DNA from: Amyelois transitella
Lineage: Eukaryota; Arthropoda; Insecta; Lepidoptera; Pyralidae
Length of the DNA: 64,000 bases
Reading direction: 5' to 3'
Assembly (NCBI RefSeq): GCF_032362555.1
Contig: NC_083520.1
Span: 5,642,001 to 5,706,000 of the forward strand
Part shown: positions 1 to 14,300 of the stretch, one piece after another
Numbering within the stretch: the stretch's first letter is position 1
How the letters are laid out: each line of letters starts with the position of its first letter
Position numbers and translations under genes: made by a program
The notes under the pieces: model-generated
Databases searched by the model: none
What the model was told of the DNA's origin: nothing
The model's input: the letters and a program-made list of their open reading frames with translations, nothing else

Positions 1-949
1 CGCTTCCTACGACATTCACAGTTAGAACTTAATGCAGGCACAACTATTGGTTTATAGCTGACCCATATTATGCAAAAAAAATCCATTTGCTGATAGTGCC
101 ATTAAAGTCACCCACTTCATGTCAAAAATATTATCAACATTTTACCAGTGTATGAAAACCAAAATGCATCTTTTTGTCCTTTAAAGTATAATTATTGATC
201 AATCCTATTCCGTAATGTTTTATTGAAACTGTACCTATCTTTACACAGTTTTGCACAATAAGAACATGCTTTATTTATTTCTTTGATGTACACACTTCCT
301 TATAATGTTTTCCTGCACGAAAAGGCCATGGCAGGCATAAATTCTTTTGTTGAGAAAACTAATAAACTAATTTAATAAAGAAATTTGTAAATTGATCTGT
401 TTAAGACACGTATTCTCGATTTTCTCAGCCGACTAATAAATAAGTAAAACATAACTTAGTTTTAAATTAGTACCTGTTCAATCAAATATAATATAATTAT
501 TTTTTAAGATTTTTATTTAGATTAACATAAATACGGACTACTATCAAAAGAGCCTGTCTGAAAATGACTGAAAGGTAACGTTAAGCTGGATTGCAGTTAC
601 GTTGCTAATTTTTTTTTAAGTTAATAACACTTAATGGACTTTAAAATTTAAAATAATTAATGAAAAGAAAAACAGCAGTTAGGGCGCAAGAACCATCCAC
701 ATAAACCGGGATTTATTGCCAATAAAATTTTACCCGAAGCGCCCAGGGTATGCCCGGCGAGATCGTTTTTATTTTTCCCATTTTTACACACTTATCTACA
801 ATTACAGTTTCCAGGTAGGTTATATATTGACACTGTGTATGTTTTAATTTTGAAACAATCCTTACCATATACATGGAACCTTAACATATTACAAAAAAAA
901 AGAAAAATAGCATATGATTTTAATCACATAAATAAGGCCGACATAACAT
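1..949. other. Non-coding flank 3' of the gustatory receptor
   Basis: I see no gene here. The stretch is AT-rich, with no open frame of note and no repeat that I recognise. It lies downstream of the minus-strand gustatory receptor, so its right part probably holds that gene's 3' UTR. TTTATT (AATAAA on the minus strand) occurs near 711 and 768. Confidence 0.5.
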
Positions 950-2976
950 TTATGGATTGATAACCTTCTCAAACTGCAATAGTATGATGAGATATGTGAG
1001 TAACAATCCCATAAACTTGAAAGGGAAGGATACATCTATATCCAACATGCGCAGGAGTGAGAATGACAGGTCTCGTGCTTCGGTCAAGGCGATGAGGGCT
1101 CTGGCTGTGCTGCGACTCGACTTATCTATAAAATATATTTTTTTTAGGAAAGAAACATCGTAACTACCTGCCCTGTTTATGATATTCTGTACATTCAATA
1201 ATTATTCTTCTGCTGAATTTGACTAAATTAAATTCTTAATTCACTTCATTGTGTTTATTTTGATTGAAAAATAAACACAATAAAGTGGATCGTTTGTATG
1301 TAAAACAGTTCATATTGATTTTTATTTTACTAAATTTCTTGAAAACTAATTTCATTTCACGATACTTTAAATATGTAAAGTAGTGGAAAGAGGTAGTCTC
1401 TGCCTACCCCTCCGGGAAAGAGGCGTGATTTTATGTATGTATGTATGTATGTATACTTTAAATATGTCATGAAAATCTGCAGCAAACATATCCAATAAAG
1501 TTCTAACATCTCTCTAATGAAGATATAATATTACACAGCACTCAACATGTTAATTATTACCCCGTCAAGGGATATAACATTAATTACTTGTTTAAAACTA
1601 ACCTAGTTTATTCTCGTACAACCTCGAAGCAAGTAGTTCTCGCAATCTTCTCACCTCACCATGAACTCGATCGCCAAACACGCAAGGTGAGAACAATGGT
1701 AACAACTTGGTTATGGTCAACCCTACATCGGTAATTATATCCACCAGCGGGTCCTAAAATAATACGACACGTTTAATTCCAGTATTGGTTACCTTTATCA
1801 AATTAAAAGAAAACACTTACTGAATTTCTGATGATGCTCAAAGAAACTTGATAAGCTAGCCACAGAATTGATAAGAAAGATGTTATTATTATCACCAGTA
1901 ACTGAAAAAAGATGTAGCATTAATTAAAATGTTTATTTTGAAAACTTCATTTTTATTTATTACTATTATGATAGCCATAGCTTAGCCCAGATAAAACAAA
2001 AAGTCTTCTGTATTCCGTTCCCGTGGCAATTTTGTGATATTTTCTATACTTCCTGACGAACCTTTATGCCGACAAAAGTCAGCTTTCTACGCAAAATTAT
2101 TTCAATTGGGCGTATAACTAATACTGAGTATGACTGATAGAAACAGACATACTTAGTAACAGAGTAGGAACTAATTAGAGATTTACGTATAGTATTATAT
2201 TGATTAATACATTAATTCCCATTTCATACCTGCCACTTGATAGCTTCAACCAAAACGTCATAAGCTTTAATAATAATATGATAGAGGTCCATCAGTTTCT
2301 TTATTTCGCTATTTGTTATATTTTTATATTTATAATAAGCGAATTCTTCTACTTTTGGTCGCTTTGTAATTTTTATATCCGATAAAGGTGACTCCGTGTA
2401 ATAGTTGATCAGAAACAATCTCGCCATGAGCAGACTAAGGAGGTGTCCATAATAATGTAATTCAAGCGAGTGAATGAAATGAAGTGCAATTATCTGAATC
2501 CCCAAAGTGTTTAGTTCTTCCATAGAATAAGATATAATATAAAAAAGACCGACAGCAGATATTGTAACAATACCGAGTACGATGTTTCTTAACGACGGAG
2601 TTGTGATTTTCGGACGGCATCCCACCTCAGTATCAAACCTGGTTAGTTCGATATAGAACAAATGCAACTTCTTCCATGTTATTGTCCCAAAAGCGACACA
2701 AAATATGTATTCACAATAGTTTATCACTAAATTACCATTCCCGGTAATTAAGTAATTGATATAATAAAAATAACTAACTACACTCGCTACTGTAAGAGAA
2801 TAAATTATAGATATTGGAAAATAAATAGAAACGTATTTAGTGAAAATTAAAGGAAGCCGATTGAGACCTAATATAGTTTCGATTATATTAAAAAACTTTG
2901 TAGCGGGATCGGTATAAGGCTTTTCCTTACATTGGATAAGCGTATTAATACGGACGAAGGCGGGTGTAGACGACAT
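950..2976 (-). CDS. Insect gustatory receptor (7-TM chemoreceptor), 4 exons
   Basis: Predicted ligand-gated cation channel of the insect gustatory receptor family, acting in the plasma membrane of taste neurons or gut cells. Exons on the minus strand: 2976-2230, 1901-1821, 1753-1603 and 1125-950. All have GT/AG borders with matching phases (0, 0, 1), giving 384 codons, a normal length for the family (about 370-450). Several hydrophobic segments are visible, for example residues near 55-80, 95-110, 135-150 and 165-185. Exon 2 is mostly one membrane segment (LLVIIITSFLSILWL). The last exon carries the family's C-terminal hallmark TYhhhhhQF as TYLIILLQF, followed by six residues and the stop. 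The start at 2976 is the first ATG of the open frame. I cannot assign sugar, CO2, fructose or bitter class; the divergent sequence fits the large bitter-type lepidopteran group. No second receptor lies next to it in the window. Confidence 0.88.
1377..1452 (+). mobile_element. 3' fragment of LINE family A with 15-bp target-site duplication
   Basis: A 76-base piece identical in layout to the 3' end of the LINE at 21778-22989 (the 'ctacccctccgggaaagagg' stretch followed by a TGTA-repeat tail). It lies in the last intron of the gustatory receptor. The 15-mer ATACTTTAAATATGT is repeated perfectly at 1362-1376 and 1453-1467, which is a clear target-site duplication. The insertion is therefore a severely 5'-truncated, fairly recent retrotransposition. 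Confidence 0.9.
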
Positions 2977-5900
2977 GTCGGGTACTATGATCCAACAAGT
3001 ATGAATGCTGCTCGCAATACATTAATGATGTTTAATTCCCTAATGGAAACAAAGTTGATAATATTATAAATTCATGTCCCGTACTCGTAATACATTGTGT
3101 CAACACAACACTTCAGTTACGAAAGTCATTAAACTAATTAATTACATTGACATGTCACAGGCTTAGACTCAAGTATTGAAATTTTCAGATTAAATTACAA
3201 CGTAAATAAAGAGAGATCTTTATTACTGCATGCTATTGGATTTGATTAACTTCCATCAAAGTACCCTGAAGTGTCGTTGATTACTCAGAGCCCCAAACTT
3301 TAGGGTAAAACCGCAAATAACTTTTAAAACCCAACATCCATTTATACAAAACAGAGTGAGAAAGTGTAAATAACTGGCTGCAAAATTCATGAAATTTTTG
3401 TAAATGTCATAGCTGTTATAATTAAAGCTATAGGCAAAGAATTGATATGGTCTTCGCTTCGACTATCACCACCATGCACCAAGAATTATATGAAATTCAG
3501 ATTCTGCTTTTTTTCTTGCTTGCTAAAAAAGTGGACAGCTCATCCCACTTTTCACATCTAAACATTGTAACCAAATTTTGTATTTCCTATTTATTCTCCG
3601 TCCATGAACAAAAACAATTCAACGAATGTAATTGGCGTCGGAGTACAACGACTTCCAAAAATTATTTCCTCTTCGGTAACTGAATCGTAACAAAATGAAC
3701 TCGTTTTTGTTTGTTCGACTTAAGGTTAAAATTCTTCAAATGGGACTTGTTCGGTTTTCGGTATAGTTGTCACACAGGAAGCCGTAAATTATACGCGCGC
3801 ATCCTTCCCCGTTTTATTATTATGCTGAGGCTTTTATCGTACTCTCAAGTCGTCCGCTCGTAGATCCAATCAAAATCGATAATTTGTTCTTGAATAAGAG
3901 CTAACAAATTGGTTATTAAATAAGGTTCCCCACATAACCGAAACTTCGTGCTGTCATTCGTAATAACCTTTCATTTGTAGAAAATCATTGACTTATACAG
4001 ACTTCCTTAATAATGTTATCAAAAAGTTACGTATATAACTATATATATCACCAAAGATATAAGATATATACCTTTGAAGGTGTGTACATAGTCTAATTTT
4101 TTTTTGGGAATTCCTACGTGAGAGAAGCCCCAGGAAAAAGTTAAGTGTGAATGTATTACTCAAAATTGAAAACAATAGGTAGTTCCTACTTATGTAAGGC
4201 GATGTTGTAGAAGCCATTTTACTGAGTGAAAGATCATAAAGCCGAATAAATTTCTTGTAAATCGTTTCATACAGCACATGGTGGCAGTTTTTCTTACAAA
4301 ATGATGCTATTATTTCTTCCTATTTCCTTTCCAGATGTACGCATAACGTGTGACCTCGATGGCCTGACATTAACCCTAGTGTTTATGTCTGTGCAGTCCC
4401 ATAACAGTAAATAATGTTATTGGAAAAAGCTTCATTTTTACTCTGGAAATGGGTTCGGTCATTATCATCGTTGAATATTTGTTCATTATCTTACAAAATA
4501 TTTTTTGTTAAAGTTAATAATTTTTAAAAAGAATGCAATGAAAATTACGATCACAGCTTTTTTTATATTTAATAGGAGCACAGAAAGAACACACTATAGG
4601 AGCAGTTTCAATATAAACGTTTCTACCTTTTTTATTTGTAATGTAAGTAATTTTTTTTAATACATCAGTAAACGTCCTTTACGAAAACATGGCAGTTTCT
4701 TAACACAGGAAACTTATTTATACCAGAGTTCGGAATGACATAGAGGAACATTAGAGGAAGCTACAAAGACGTAGGCGTGAGTCCAATCAGGTCTCATTTC
4801 CTGCAAAAGTACCAACATTCTATTCCGTATATCCCTGGATCAAATAGAGAAAGGTCAAACAAAATAATGTTTGATTTGCCGTATTGACTTCTGTTTTATC
4901 CCGGACTTTGTTATGGTGGAGACGGGCCTATTGGAGTTTTATGAATTCAATAATACATCTATCGCCTTTTGTAGGACCGCTCATAATCATTATGGTATGT
5001 GAATGCATCAACTAACGAGTTTTATTTTATATATAAATAAATATGTCTGAGAACTCTTAATACACAAATTGTACTTAATGTGTGGCTACCTCAATCTCTG
5101 TGATTGGTCCAGTATAAGCCTATTTATTTATTTATACACTGGGACTACTTCGTGTGAGAAAGTTAAATTTTAAAAAAAATACTACAGTTTCAGCTTGAGC
5201 AGACATTCATTGATAGTTAATGTAGATCATACATATACGAATTAAACATGTCATAAAGATCGGAAAAACAGGTGAAATATAATACGGGAAAATAAACCAT
5301 ATCCTTCGCAAGTAAGGATTAAGGGAATCGCGAGACTTGGCTGCGGAGCATTCAGCTGCCTGAATGCCTGCTGCCCCATGGTATGAAATATGTGCATGAG
5401 CAGCCCCTGCAACAAGCTTAGGAACCTGGACGAAATTAGATCCACGCAGGAACATCTGATGCAGGAAATAATGAATGATTCCTAAATACTCGTATGTAAC
5501 TATTCGGTGATTAAAAAGTCAACTCACTATAAATTGTTTCATTTTAAGGGCTAAGATTGGTAAAATATTTTCAAGGGTCAATTACCGCTCCAAATCTTCA
5601 ATAAATTTAAACTGCCCAATTGATTTCACATTTACCGGCAATCCTCGAAACACAATTGTAATTTCATGCACGATCCTGCTCGCATCCTAATCTGAGAGAG
5701 TCATTTATCCAGGAAGAAGGATCGTCGTGATTCCCGCGCGATTTATACATAAAAAAGGTTGGATATGTGGTTTCCTTTTCATATTTGCGTGAAAAGAAAA
5801 ATGCTGTCATGGGAAACATAAAAAATGAAATAAAAGATCCCCAGTTTTATCACTCTTGAAATTAACCGCGAAAAGTTCCCAAAAGCTTTTGGTGTCCTCG

Positions 5901-8900
5901 TACACAGCCGACCGCTCCTGAGCTAAAGTTTCTATATTTTTTTAATTCTGTATAACAAACCTCATTTTCGTATGAGAGTGTTGATTTTATTAGCATAATT
6001 TATTGCTAAATATGTGTATATCCATCAGTAAAAAAAAATAAGTATTGTAAAAAAATAATATACATTCAATTTAAATCGCAAAATATTATTTTGCTAATAC
6101 TATGCCCAAACATGTTAGTGATGTGATATTCAAATTGAAGACAAACTACAGTGAACTGTGATACATTCTGTGTTATTGAGTGAATTATAATCAATCATCT
6201 CACAAGGTCATACGTGAAAATATTGGTTAGGTACATAATTCACTTTTTCTTTAATTCTTTTAATATTTGTGGTACCCCTCCGAGTAGGTAAAACTCTATC
6301 GTTACTGTTTGCCGAGACTTACTGATAGACAAGGCACAGCCCAAATCGCTGGGTCTAGAAACTTAAAATTTGGCATGTTTTCAGGTGTATATACGCGAGA
6401 GAAGCTGCTGCTGAAGGGCATACTCTAGAAACCAAATAAAATTGAACAAAAAAGAATTATTATTATATTAAATCATACTGCAAGCAAAATCTCCTTCATG
6501 AAAACTCTTTTACTTGACACATCAGCATATAAATCCCGGAGTAGCCATCAATATCCAAAGACTCTTGTGCACTAAGCTTAAATAATAATGCAACATCCAT
6601 TCACCGCGAACACTAAAGTGTCACACTAAAGATTGATTAATGAACACTCAATAAACAGGACAAAGATCCTTTCAAGGGAAATATTAACAACGGGCGACAG
6701 ATAAGAAAAATTGCTTTCAAAATAAGGGGAAAACTGAATGGTTAGCAATCTGCTGACTGTTGCGGATATTATATTTTCATTCCGCGAGCTCGGTGTATCG
6801 TGTCATTAAAGCTTCTTGTGTGAAGACAGGAACGACGCCTTTCTATTCATGTATACGTAATACGTTTATTTATTTGTGTCCTGAGTTTCAAATACTGTGA
6901 GATGTTAAATGTACAACTCTTAGCGATGAATCATTACTGCATGTTAATTTCAATGGTTACAATGTCAAAGGAATAAATAACTCGACGTTTTTAACATAAC
7001 AATATGAAGAACATAATGTAACAAATCTGCAAAACCACTCACACGTTACAATCAACCGAACTCAAATGCACATCAATGGACATAATTTATCCAAGAGATT
7101 ATCCCTACTCATTTGTGGACATCACTTTTCACGGAGTATATTCTAAAATTCAATGGTTTGGAATAAACTTACATGGAATACGTGCTAAAGTCATATTTCA
7201 TTCAGGTTTAACCTGTTTTAAGTGTACCCGGAAGTGACCCCTTGTCCTGTTACAAAATTTTACTGTTTAAACTAAATTCGATCCTTTTTAAACCTCTTAA
7301 ACTTGCCTCACTAGTTTGTTAAGGAGCAATTAAGTCAGGTTTTTACCAGGCAATACCAATCAATCAAGTCGAAATTTAGCACATACGTTTTTATTGGACG
7401 ATGATATTAGATTATCTAATGGTAATGCATCATAAATTTCTATACCTTAAATATGCATAATGTTGTCATTCTGAATTCAATTTTAGATAGTAATTGTTTA
7501 CAGAATATTTGAATACGTAAATCTGTAATTTTATAGCTATGTAATAATTCTATGCCATTTATTTACTTCGTTTTATGTTAAATGTTTCTCTAAGGCACAT
7601 TCTCATTTGCTTTAACTTAGATAGTTACTTAGCAATTTCCTGTTTAACAAAGACGAAGTTGTAATAGTCGGAAATATTATGTAGCGAGCTAGTTGACGGG
7701 TGAAAATTGAAATTTTAATGCAGCGGGCAACACTGAACGTCGCGCTCTTCCATTTTATTCGCTAACGAATTGCGGGCTTTTTCTTTGCGGATGTTTCTTT
7801 TACTTTGAATAATATCACTTTGTTTTTTTGATGTTTTTTCATCGAAAACCTTTCAGAACTTTGAACAACTTTTTTACATTTATAAAGAAATATGAGTGAG
7901 ATATAACCTCTGCCTTTTTAAGTCTTTGAATTCCTAGTAAGTATATTAACACTTAACGTTAATGACATGCAGAGTCAACGACTTAAATATTGTTTTTAAC
8001 AAAAAAAAAAGAAACAACAAAGAGCCCCAATTTAAACCACGCTTGTGAAACATGTGAACGCCTTTACACGAACATTTGAACTCGCTTGCACACTTTTATT
8101 CCAACAACGCTTTGATGTTTGGACGAACAAAGAGTACCTAGTGAATTACCACCGTTGCGGTCTGCTTTGCTCTGTGGTTCTGAGTATGCTTGCAGTTATT
8201 GCCCGAAGCGACAACCACGCGTCTTACTGGCCCACTTAAAACCGCAAATGTTGGGTAATTTTCGGGTGTCGTCCTTTATCCCGCTAAGATTAATGACAAC
8301 CTTACAAAAACATTATGAAATGGTAGTTATAAAAATATGTGTTCAGATTGCTTCTTTTAGAAAACTTTCTAATACATACTAACCAATATTGAATCGCGTA
8401 AATATTTTAAAGAATATCTGCATAACTTTCAATTTTTTATTGGTATCTAATATTTACATAGATATTTTCAGATATGTTTATCATTTTGAAACATAATTGC
8501 ACGACGTAAAGCAATTCTCAAACTAATTAAAGCAAAACAAAGCTTTAAACCAAACGAATGCACCGTGATTCTATAAGTTGAAATATAATAAGGTTAAGCC
8601 TTACCCCCTTACTCGCCTTTTAACCAAAGCGTATTCGCCACCGCAACTTGACGGTATAAATACAACATGTTTGATATTAAGAGCGTAAGCAGAAAATTTA
8701 ATTAAGTACCCACACAGTGGTCGCAAATGCTCCTTTAATAACTTCAAAAAGGCTCCTCTAATATTTTGTGATGAGACTCGATGTTTTACCGATAAAGTTG
8801 TTACGAGTGGGCGAAGGCTGAAGCTCAATTGGCTGTTTCGGGAGACATAAGGGCGGAATTTAATTATCGTAAAAGTACGTCGTCACGTCCCTACCATTGT

Positions 8901-11309
8901 GGTAAAAATAAATTTTGAAGACATATTTTTTATTTCAACAATTTTTTATAGTTGTTTTTTTTTTTCATGATGAGTATAATATTTATTTGTAGAACAGGTT
9001 ATAAGAATAATAATTTCACAGTTCTCTGCTTTCTGCTTATCTATAGGAATACAAATGTGTCTAAATCTTAGACAAACGCCTACCTCGTATTTAAAAATCA
9101 TAAGACATGAAACAATAAAAATATATTTTATTACACAGTACACATCACATGAGATATTCAATAAAAAAAAAAGTAAAATTACTTCACCAGAAATGTACAT
9201 GCAAGTCCAAATTATCGTCTGCCACATGACGTGGGTAGACACACGTGCGACCGCCAAGTGCAGGTCACGGAAATATAAACAAACTGGAAAACCAATTAAA
9301 AAAAAATGAGCTTCAAATAACTCAAAGAAGTTTTTTTAATAAATATATCACGTCTTCACGTATTTATCCCTTATAGAGGCCACGTTCAACTAATTAATTC
9401 TTTACATATCTTTTTGAAATTACTTGAAAGCACCCGCAGCTCCGATAACATTGTATTAAAAGAGTTACTACAGCGTTTAGTTTTTAAAAAAATATTTAAT
9501 TAGAAAAATACCTTTATTTCAATTTCCCTTCATTAAATTTTATGGGTATGCTATTTTACTCATCTGAATCTTGTAGTTGTGAATGGATTTTCCAGGTTGG
9601 TTATATTTCCACGGCGTAGACAAACTCGTCTTTGTTGTGACTTCTGAGAATAACAAATACGTTTTCGTTGTGAGGTAAACTATATCTTCTCGTCCATATA
9701 TATCTCTTGTAAATTAAATTGTTGTTCAAACAAACAGCGACTGTAAGGGTCTTTACCCTTAGTAACCATTTGCTCAGCCTTTTAATTAAATAAAATGAAC
9801 CTTAAACTTTGATAACTTAATTAGACAAGTTTTGAACAATGTTTTAGCAAAGAGCAGTAAAGAGAGAGAACTCTTTCTTGTTTACCTACCTGCGATAACT
9901 ATATTTTACCCATTGTAGATATAAATTATCGACTTTGGTTTTTATTTATTTATAACTTATTGAGTCTTAAACTTATATAAAATTACATACGGTTCTTATA
10001 AATCGCCGATAATTTGTGTAGCATTTCGTAGCACATTCGTAGCCTCTGCAATATAATGCTACGAAGTCCTATGAAATGACGCCAATCTTTGTAAGTTTCT
10101 GTCCAAAATGTTAAGTATGATCTGAACGAACGAATGTTTAATACCACTTTATCTCTCTCTAGTTGTTCCCCTATGTCTGAGGATTGTAGTCAGCATTAGG
10201 ATTGCATCTAAAACAGACGATCTACTTTCAGCGGTTTCTGTCCAGCGCGTCTCTTACAACCATATAAAATTTTAAGGTAGAGTCCTTCACTTGATCGGTT
10301 CATCTCGTTGTTGTTACCACTAAGTATACATATTTGTTTTTATAACCAATGATTTGTTTGATGTTGGCCTGGTAGCGGTGAAAAGCACAACTGCTTCTCG
10401 TCCCTTGCACATTGTTAAAAATTAATCAAGGGAAAGGCCCATAGACTTGTGATTCCTCTTTAACGATGGGCTAACTACCTACTTGTCACTATATCTTACT
10501 AATTTAAACCATGTCTTTAGCTGTAGTGGCTTTTTTTTTGTTGTTGTAAGTACCACATTCGATGCAAAGCCATGTTGACCAGAACACTAAGTGTATTTGT
10601 GTGAAATTCTTTCCCCCAAGGAAGATTTTTCTTCCTTAAACCGAGAGCTGAAGTAAAAGTTTGAGCAAATCCTTTCAATAAAATATTGCGAGTTGGACAG
10701 GCGCGAGGTCTGTTTGCAAGATCGAGAGGATCTGCATTCTAGTGGCTTCGGGATTTGTCGAAGAAATAGTTGGTAAGTATTAAAGTAACAATTGTTTTTT
10801 TTGTCTTATATATTAAACTTTGTATTTAGCTGTTTAATAGTAGCTGTTAAATACGTCGCACGATGCATAGTTTTTGTTACTTCCATCTTATTCCAATACT
10901 AGTATTCACCCGCAGTCGTGGACTAAAGCTAGTACTGAAAGCTCATAAGTGCAGAATGGGACATAGGATAATAGCCCGAAATATACTCTATGTCCTTCTC
11001 CGTACTCTACACTATATGTATGACAAATTTCATGGAGCTGATCTCCATGAAATTTGCAGTGTTTTTTGACGTCAAAGACGGGCAAACATATTTACATTAC
11101 ATACCTATTAGCATGGCTTTCCCACAGATTTGAAAATATTACTTGAAGGGATTTCCAAAGAACAGTTTTCAAAAAGGATGTAGTCCTGAGTTTTTGTAGC
11201 ATTTTAAACAATCTGTCTTAGTCAAATGACATTGACAAACTAGACATTGTAGAGAAAAATCCAAACGTTAAACAAAAGTAATTTGTAATTTGCAATTTGA
11301 TAAATAAAA
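2977..11309. other. Long intergenic stretch without a recognised gene
   Basis: About 8.3 kb between the gustatory receptor start and the first LRGUK exon. Open frames are all under about 105 codons and have no recognisable domain. A locally GC-richer patch at 5320-5460 is open in two minus-strand frames but matches nothing I know. A degenerate SINE B lies near 10381-10500. An imperfect hairpin (arms about 20 nt) spans 10022-10078. The promoters of both flanking genes should lie at the two ends, but I see no defined motif. Confidence 0.5.
10381..10500 (+). mobile_element. Degenerate SINE B fragment
   Basis: The sequence around 'catagacttgtgattcctct' and 'gatgggctaactacctactt' is a worn version of the middle of SINE B (compare 47640-47720: 'tataaacttgggattct' and 'gggctagcaacctgtcacta'). 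Many substitutions indicate an old copy. No flanking duplication was found. Confidence 0.5.
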
Positions 11310-14300
11310 ATGGATGCCATAAGAAAGGAAGATGTTAGTTCACAGACGGTAGACATAAAGTTGGGTGACGAAGTGCAAGGCAGATCCGTGTCTGTCTACA
11401 GACCTATAGATAAACCAAGTCAGTCCTATCCGCAGAGTAAGCTGCGCGTGGGCAGTCTTCTACGCACCTGGGCGGATGTATCCCGGATCAACTATATGTC
11501 TGCTGAACCATTGGACGTGATAATATCTGGTATTCTTCCTCTTAACATAGCGTATTCCGCATGGCATGAATTTTCGCACATACTGGGTTTTGATTGAAGA
11601 TTCGAGATTCTTTACAAAAATACATGGTCGTCTGCCTTAAAACTTGGCCAATCAGTCATTCTATCTGGTTGGGAAGATATTATTTTACTAATGTCTTCCC
11701 GATCAACCTATAAGAGTCGACATTAATGACCTTGGACTTCTTTATTCATTTATTAATTATCTAAGTATATCGATTATTACACAATCATTTAAAGATATTC
11801 TAAAAGATGTAAGAGCAATATATCTTGACCAATATAATAAAAACGTGTGGAAAATGTAAGAGAATTCCTGCTTGAATTTCACGAAACCTATTTAAAACAT
11901 GTTCCGAACTTGATAAATAAAATATTTAGCATAAAAATTAGTACTCTACTATTTTATTATGAACGATCAAGAAAATACATAAAAACAGTAAAATTTTGAT
12001 TGCAATTCATAAAATGAAATCTTTCATGCATTTACACTTTCCTTACTATTAAATGTACAATGGGATTCTCAAAACAAAAACGAGTGCCAACTTCCAACAC
12101 TACAGAGTTAGTTATTTATGGTAACAACTTAATGTATCTGCCACTAGGGGTGAGAGGGCGTATTTACAATGCCCTTTTAGTGTACTTAACTATAGGTATT
12201 AAATATTACAGAGTATACTCTTAGTAATATATATATAATACACTACTTTCATTTATCAAAACATTTTTTTATTATCAATCTATAGATTCTGGATACATAC
12301 ATACAACCATAAAACCACGTCTCTTTCCTGAAGGTAGGCAGAAACTAAATTTTTCTTCTTGCCACAATCCCTACATACTTCCTTCGCTTCATCCACATTT
12401 AAACACTCTTCATACAAACTCGTAGGTTTTGGGTACACTTGATCAGACCTTTCACCAGGACGTCTCTGATTTGATCAAGATCTGTATTGATTTGACCTGT
12501 CAAATCAATACAGATCTAGATATCAGGATATATACGTGATTAGATATTGGAATCTATATAATAATGATACCATAACCATATTCCATCATAAAGCCATACA
12601 GCTGAACGTGGTCTTTAAAGACTGTTGGCTCTGTCTACCCCGCAAGAGATATAGACGTGATTTTATGTATGTGTGTCTGTATAACCATATTTTATACTGT
12701 TTCTAGGCACAGCTATTTAAAAAGCAGTATTTCAGTGGCATTACCAAATTTAAATGTCTTTTTTGACAGGACAAAGCATCAGACGGAAGAGCATCGGCCT
12801 ATTTTCGAAGAAATACTCCATTCAGTGTTTTGTACCTACGGAATTACGCAAGCTAAGTGCCGAAGATTTATTTTCAGAACAAGTAAGATGTCTCTTTGCT
12901 CGCTTCACACTGTATGTACGTATAGAAATAGCAATGATATATATTGACAGTCGTCTACAGATAAACCTGTTCATAAAAACCAAAACCATAGGGAGATTAA
13001 GTTTCTCTTCACTTTGGTATTGCAGATTGAAAAAATATTTACATTCATGTGAATACTCGTGACTCAAGGTAACTACTGTCACTTAGATGATTTAAAAGGA
13101 CTGAGCCTCGTGTTATTTTTTTTTTTCGAGTAATGCTGAGGCCGTATTATGTTTCTTGTGGGTATTAAAATTTACAACATCATACCGCTAATTAAAAGTT
13201 CAGTGTTGTTAGCAAATAATATCGTCGATATCGTTTAATTTTCATTAATATTGTATGTATAAATTGAGTTTCTAAAACACTTAAATAAGACTTTTCACAT
13301 ATCTTAACAAAACAATGTGGAGTAGCTTCTTTCATGAAATATTGACGAAAGTAAACTTTATCCTGAAATATTTTCGCTTGCCTCGAGGCTAAAATATGCG
13401 GACAGGCGCTGAATGTCTATTATAATTTAAGAGATGATGAAAACATAGAATCATAAATATACATAGAAGAAGTGTCGAATTTTGCTTTAAAAGTGGTGAG
13501 ACACAAATGTTAATTAACTATTACTAAAATACATTTTACAGCCACTCCACAATTTTTCCCATAAATATTTTTTTTAGAAAATGATTATACAAAAATATTA
13601 AAGTTTTTATATGTAACGAACTTCGTCCTAATGTTTCTTTTATTATTCAACATATAGTTATTACGAAGTACATACTTAGTTATTTTTAACTACGAAATGA
13701 GAGAATAGATAACTTAGATACTTAATTTTTACACTTGTATCAAATAGTTTTTCTTTATTAACTTGTGTCGTGAAGTCGTGATGTTTCGAATGGCAATAAC
13801 CATTCAATTCTTCTTCGATAATAAATTCGAAAAGTACTACCTCTGTTTATATTTATTCTAAGGAAAAAAATTAGGTTCTGTCCCGACCAATCTAATATAC
13901 CTACGTCCCATTGAGTAGGGTTACATTTTGTCAAACTCCCGACTCGAATATTTCTCAAAAGGTGAAAAATTTAACGCATTATCGCTTCAGATAAATCATT
14001 CTTAAATGGATGTTACACAAAGACTATTGCCATGTTCCAAGATAGATTAGTTTTCCCTATCGACAGGGCCTCGGAGGTCAGACGGCTTGCTTTGGATGCT
14101 TCTTGTAATAAATAACTTGAATTACCTGATCCTTAACCCTTTTTCGACGCTCCTTAAACTTCATGGCAATCACTTCAACATACTTAATCTCAGTTTCCAG
14201 TAAACGTTACGCCACTCCTGAACGAGGAACAACTATGGCGTTGTTTCTACGTTTTCCCCGAACTATACGCAGACGTGTACTCTCCAGTAGTACGCATACG

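Noticed and set aside
5251-5455. Two overlapping minus-strand frames in a GC-richer patch (for example LMHIFHTMGQQAFRQLN)
   Set aside because: Short, with no supporting splice sites or recognisable domain. Frames open in two registers suggest composition, not coding.
8119-8382. Zinc-finger-like text (YACSYCPKRQPRVLLAHLK) on the plus strand
   Set aside because: It lacks the spacing and second histidine of a C2H2 finger, has no neighbours of the kind, and the frame is short. Treated as chance.
10022-10078. Imperfect hairpin (catttcgtagcacattcgtag against ctacgaagtcctatgaaatg)
   Set aside because: Several mismatches and no transcription context. Not separable from chance in AT-rich DNA.
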